Shown here in pieces: positions 30,629-64,000 of a DNA stretch of 64,000 bases (its first letter is position 1; each line of letters opens with the position of its first letter). The notes under the pieces were generated by a model. It worked only from the letters and a program-made list of their open reading frames with translations. It was not told where the DNA came from and did no database searches. Where the stretch lies: contig RPFO01000072.1 in assembly GCA_009746045.1 (NCBI GenBank), positions 4,404,245-4,468,244 of the forward strand. The letters run 5' to 3'. Source of the DNA: Mesostigma viride. Taxonomy: Eukaryota; Streptophyta; Mesostigmatophyceae; Mesostigmatales; Mesostigmataceae. The position numbers were made by a program, and so were the translations under genes.

Positions 30629-32950
30629 ATAGGCTGTTAGTACCATGGGATAGCTTCCTGCCGGGGCCGGGGCACGGCATCATTCAGTGCATATCCAGCA
30701 TTTCTCGACAAACCATGCGAGTGTGTTTGAGTCAACGCTAACATTCGAGCGCATATTTATCGCACCCACAGTTGTTACTAGACTCTCTCAGCAAGCAGCT
30801 CAATTGAACCGGCCTGTGGCCTGATTTAATTCAAGGCAAGGAGAGAAAAGGGGTACCACAAATTTTTTGGCATGCCTCCCATCCCAACAAGGATCTCCAC
30901 GTTAGTTTATATTAATTCAATATGCTAACGTGACACAGTTTATTGCATATTATGCCTTCCATTGTGAAGTTAGGGTAATGTGCCTTCTCACCCTAACTGG
31001 CTGGTGTTCAGTTTGTCAGATTGATGGTAAACCAACACAGTGCTGGGTTTGACATGGCAAAAATTGATATGGGAGGCAACGCATGAAACCACATACTGCT
31101 CACAACAAATGAAGTTACTTTACCGTCCAATGATCCCAGCATTTGTACATCCTAATGCATCATCTGGTGGTTTATGTAGACTCATACTCAATGGAGGATA
31201 GCTGAATATCAAAGTCTCAAGGAGAAGGCCATGCAGCTGGGACTCAACCATGAAACAAGCTATGCGCTGCCTGTTATGTAATTGTTCTGTTAGACATGCC
31301 TATTGGTCAAATGGTCATATTTTAAAGCTTTCAGCCTGACAATCTCACATCGGCCCACATACTTCAGCCTCCCAACAAGGTTGTTCAGCGTACGTAGATG
31401 CGGATGCCGGTAATTGGCTTCCAGGCTCAATTGCTGACATGCAACTGGCTCGCAAATGAGTAAGTACTGGCCAACCATACTCAAGGTAGTAAGCAGGTAT
31501 ACTTGTAAAGAAGATGTCGGCAAAACACAATTCATTATGCATGTCTCCCAACGCTCCTGTCACGAAGTGAGGGCACGAGCTGTCTCAACTAATTTACCTA
31601 CGAATACGTCCTCCATCCCACCCCCACTGGCCCCAAATGATGTACAACGACTGTTGAAACATCGACCCTTGTGACAAGTAGGGACAGCGGCTTACGTGCA
31701 GGGGCGTTCCTGCATAAAAAGCCTGCCTGATGGTTGTCTCGACCCTGACATAACACAGCTTGCAGCCGTACCATGCAGCTGAGGTCACATCTTGACTTGC
31801 ATGTTGACTTTGACACCGTTCTACTACGACATCATAGTCTCGGTATCGGCTGCAGATAAGTGGGCCCGCTGGGTTGGTCCATAAGAGGACCTTTATTTCG
31901 ACTCAGCATTCCAACGGCTGTCCCGGTAAGCCGAGTTACAGCCAAACTAGCTGTGCTGTATCCATAAAATCTTACAGCTGTTAGTTTACACGCGAGTTGC
32001 CATGCCAGTTGCCCTCCACAGAAAAGGAGTAACGGGCTTGCTTGTGCACAGAATCAAACAAATGCACGGAAGCATGGGACCACGGGACCCAAGCAGCACG
32101 GCAAACCTTCGCTAATTCCCGCAATATTGGGAAAGAAATAATCCAGAACATGACCAGCAAACTTTTACAGGCCCCATATTTCCCAATTTAGCTTGCAACT
32201 AAAGGCATTTTCGTGTCTAGATTTGTGTAGCCATTCGCGTAGCAATTCTGAACTATGCGACCTTGACTAATTCTAAACTATGCGACAGCGCCAGCCGCCA
32301 TGACCGCCTTGCATTTCTCGCGTCGTCTATCGTCACCTGAAACTGGTGAGTGGTGGCCGTGTCAAAAACCTTTTTTTGACCTTGCCCGAGAAAAAAGTAA
32401 TTCTGGCCTGCTACGTGTACGTGCTAAGTTTACAACAATATTTGGCTGAAGCCATTAACAGCTGTCGTTGCTGACCTGGCAGCCCATACGGCAATTGTTG
32501 TTGTTGTTGTTGCCCACGCCGCACATACGGCAATTACGGCTTTCCATGCGGACTTTCCCGTACGTATCAAGTCCATCGGATTGGCTTTCTTCCAACCAGG
32601 ACTGTAAGAAATTTGTTCGCCATTCCCAGGCTCGCAGCCTCGCACGCGTACTCGTACCTCGTCTTGGTCTCAACTGCGCGGATCTCCCGCCATAATCGAC
32701 GCCTGCCATGCTGTGCACAATTTCCATCAAGCCCTGATGCTGACGCGTCAGCGGTGGAGTCGAAAAATGCCAGAGATAAATTGTTGGCTTCAGCACAAGA
32801 AATGGCTTGCGGATGATCACCCTTGCGAACGCCCGGAAATTCTCGTGTAAATTCCTTAACTTGCAGGATGGGCTTGGCTTCAATGTCATTTTAATTGAAA
32901 AATGCATGGGCAGGTCTTCCATGTGAACTGACCTGTTTGTATACACAAAA
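30629..32950. other. intergenic and presumed LKR/SDH upstream region
   Basis: 2.3 kb without a convincing gene on either strand. A short TTG repeat is at 32495-32512, flanked by two copies of CATACGGCAATT (32486 and 32525). The promoter and 5' UTR of the gene starting at 32951 should lie here, but no TATA box or other element can be assigned from sequence alone. Confidence 0.4.
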
Positions 32951-63460
<30,510 letters not shown>

Positions 63461-63715
63461 GCAGGTCATGCTCCGTTCATGCATTTGTACTCACCATACT
63501 CGTGTCCACACTAGTTGTAGCTCCAAACACTTGGGGGCAAGGGGAGGTTTGCACGGTGGGCTACCCGGTGGCCGTCATGGCAAAGGCAGGTCATGCTCCG
63601 TTCATGCATTTGTACTCACCATACTCGTGTCCACACTAGTTGTAGCTCCAAACACTCGGGGGCAAGGGGAGGTTCGCACGGTGGGCTACCCAGTGGCCGT
63701 CATGGCAAAGGTAAC

Positions 63716-64000
63716 GGCGACGACCCAGCGCCTGTGGGGGCAAATGTGAAGGGCGAGGGGACGGGTGGGTGAGGGGGGGAAAGGGATGGACGAGGGGGTG
63801 GAGTGGGGGGACGGGATGGGAGAGAAAGGGGGGGAGAGTGAAGCCAGTGGTGAGGGGAAGTTGGGGGAACCTTTGGGGCTCTGGGGGGAGGGGGGGAGAG
63901 GAGGAGGAGGGATTGTATGGTCTTGTTTTGGTGCAAGCGATGGCCACACATTGTGGATGCCTTCTGCAGGGATGCTTTTTCAAGTAGAGCCGCCTAACAG
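63716..64000. other. presumed intron 26 start, purine-rich
   Basis: G-rich/purine-rich sequence from 63740 to 63910 (GGGGGGA-type runs). The end CTTCTGCAG|GGATGC at 63961-63975 could be an acceptor, but no LKR/SDH C-terminal residues follow before the window ends. Confidence 0.4.

Overview
This is a eukaryotic nuclear window, not a bacterial one. It holds two clear intron-rich genes with canonical GT-AG introns, a probable last exon of a third gene, many fragments of LINE-, SINE- and DNA-transposon-like elements, and an extreme load of microsatellites and minisatellites. The main gene is a plant-type bifunctional LKR/SDH (start MNCLGNGVVGILRE, then LTPSHCARLL). That points to the green lineage, and the repeat load fits a repeat-rich green alga (a prasinophyte or streptophyte alga). 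The species is inference.

Layout. 1-531 is a CCCCATT minisatellite that runs into the acceptor of a probable last exon (638-901). 1.3-14.6 kb is a transposon cluster: two related non-autonomous elements with GGGGA(G/C)GTGGC ends in opposite orientation (1820-3695 and 11935-14572), both set in TTAATTAA tracts. Around them lie LINE and SINE 3' ends, each with a hairpin followed by a TTAA-type tail, a LINE ORF1 remnant and an RT remnant. The right-hand GGGG element carries a PHD-finger ORF. 14.8-15.3 kb is a compound GGCGCT/GGCGGT/GGT satellite.

17047-24476 is a 9-exon gene for a secreted Cys-rich protein with a 26-residue repeat amplified in one exon. 25.1-30.6 kb is LINE wreckage: an ORF1 copy, an antisense ORF2 with endonuclease and RT motifs, and two LINE 3' ends with ACTT tails.

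32951 to beyond 63460 is the LKR/SDH gene on the + strand. Twenty-six exons can be read, and all phases agree (3636 nt, 1212 codons). The last exon(s) lie outside the window. Its introns hold nearly all the satellites of the second half of the window and an ORF1-only LINE (56634-57980).

The most unusual observation is in this gene. In more than half of its introns, the edge of an exon together with its splice site is repeated inside the intron, once or many times. Examples are a 26-bp unit that creates 31 extra GT donors after exon 4, copies of exon ends 5, 9, 11, 13, 14, 15, 19, 20, 21, 23 and 26, and copies of exon starts 9, 11, 19 and 21. I see no convincing equivalent in the neighbouring gene.
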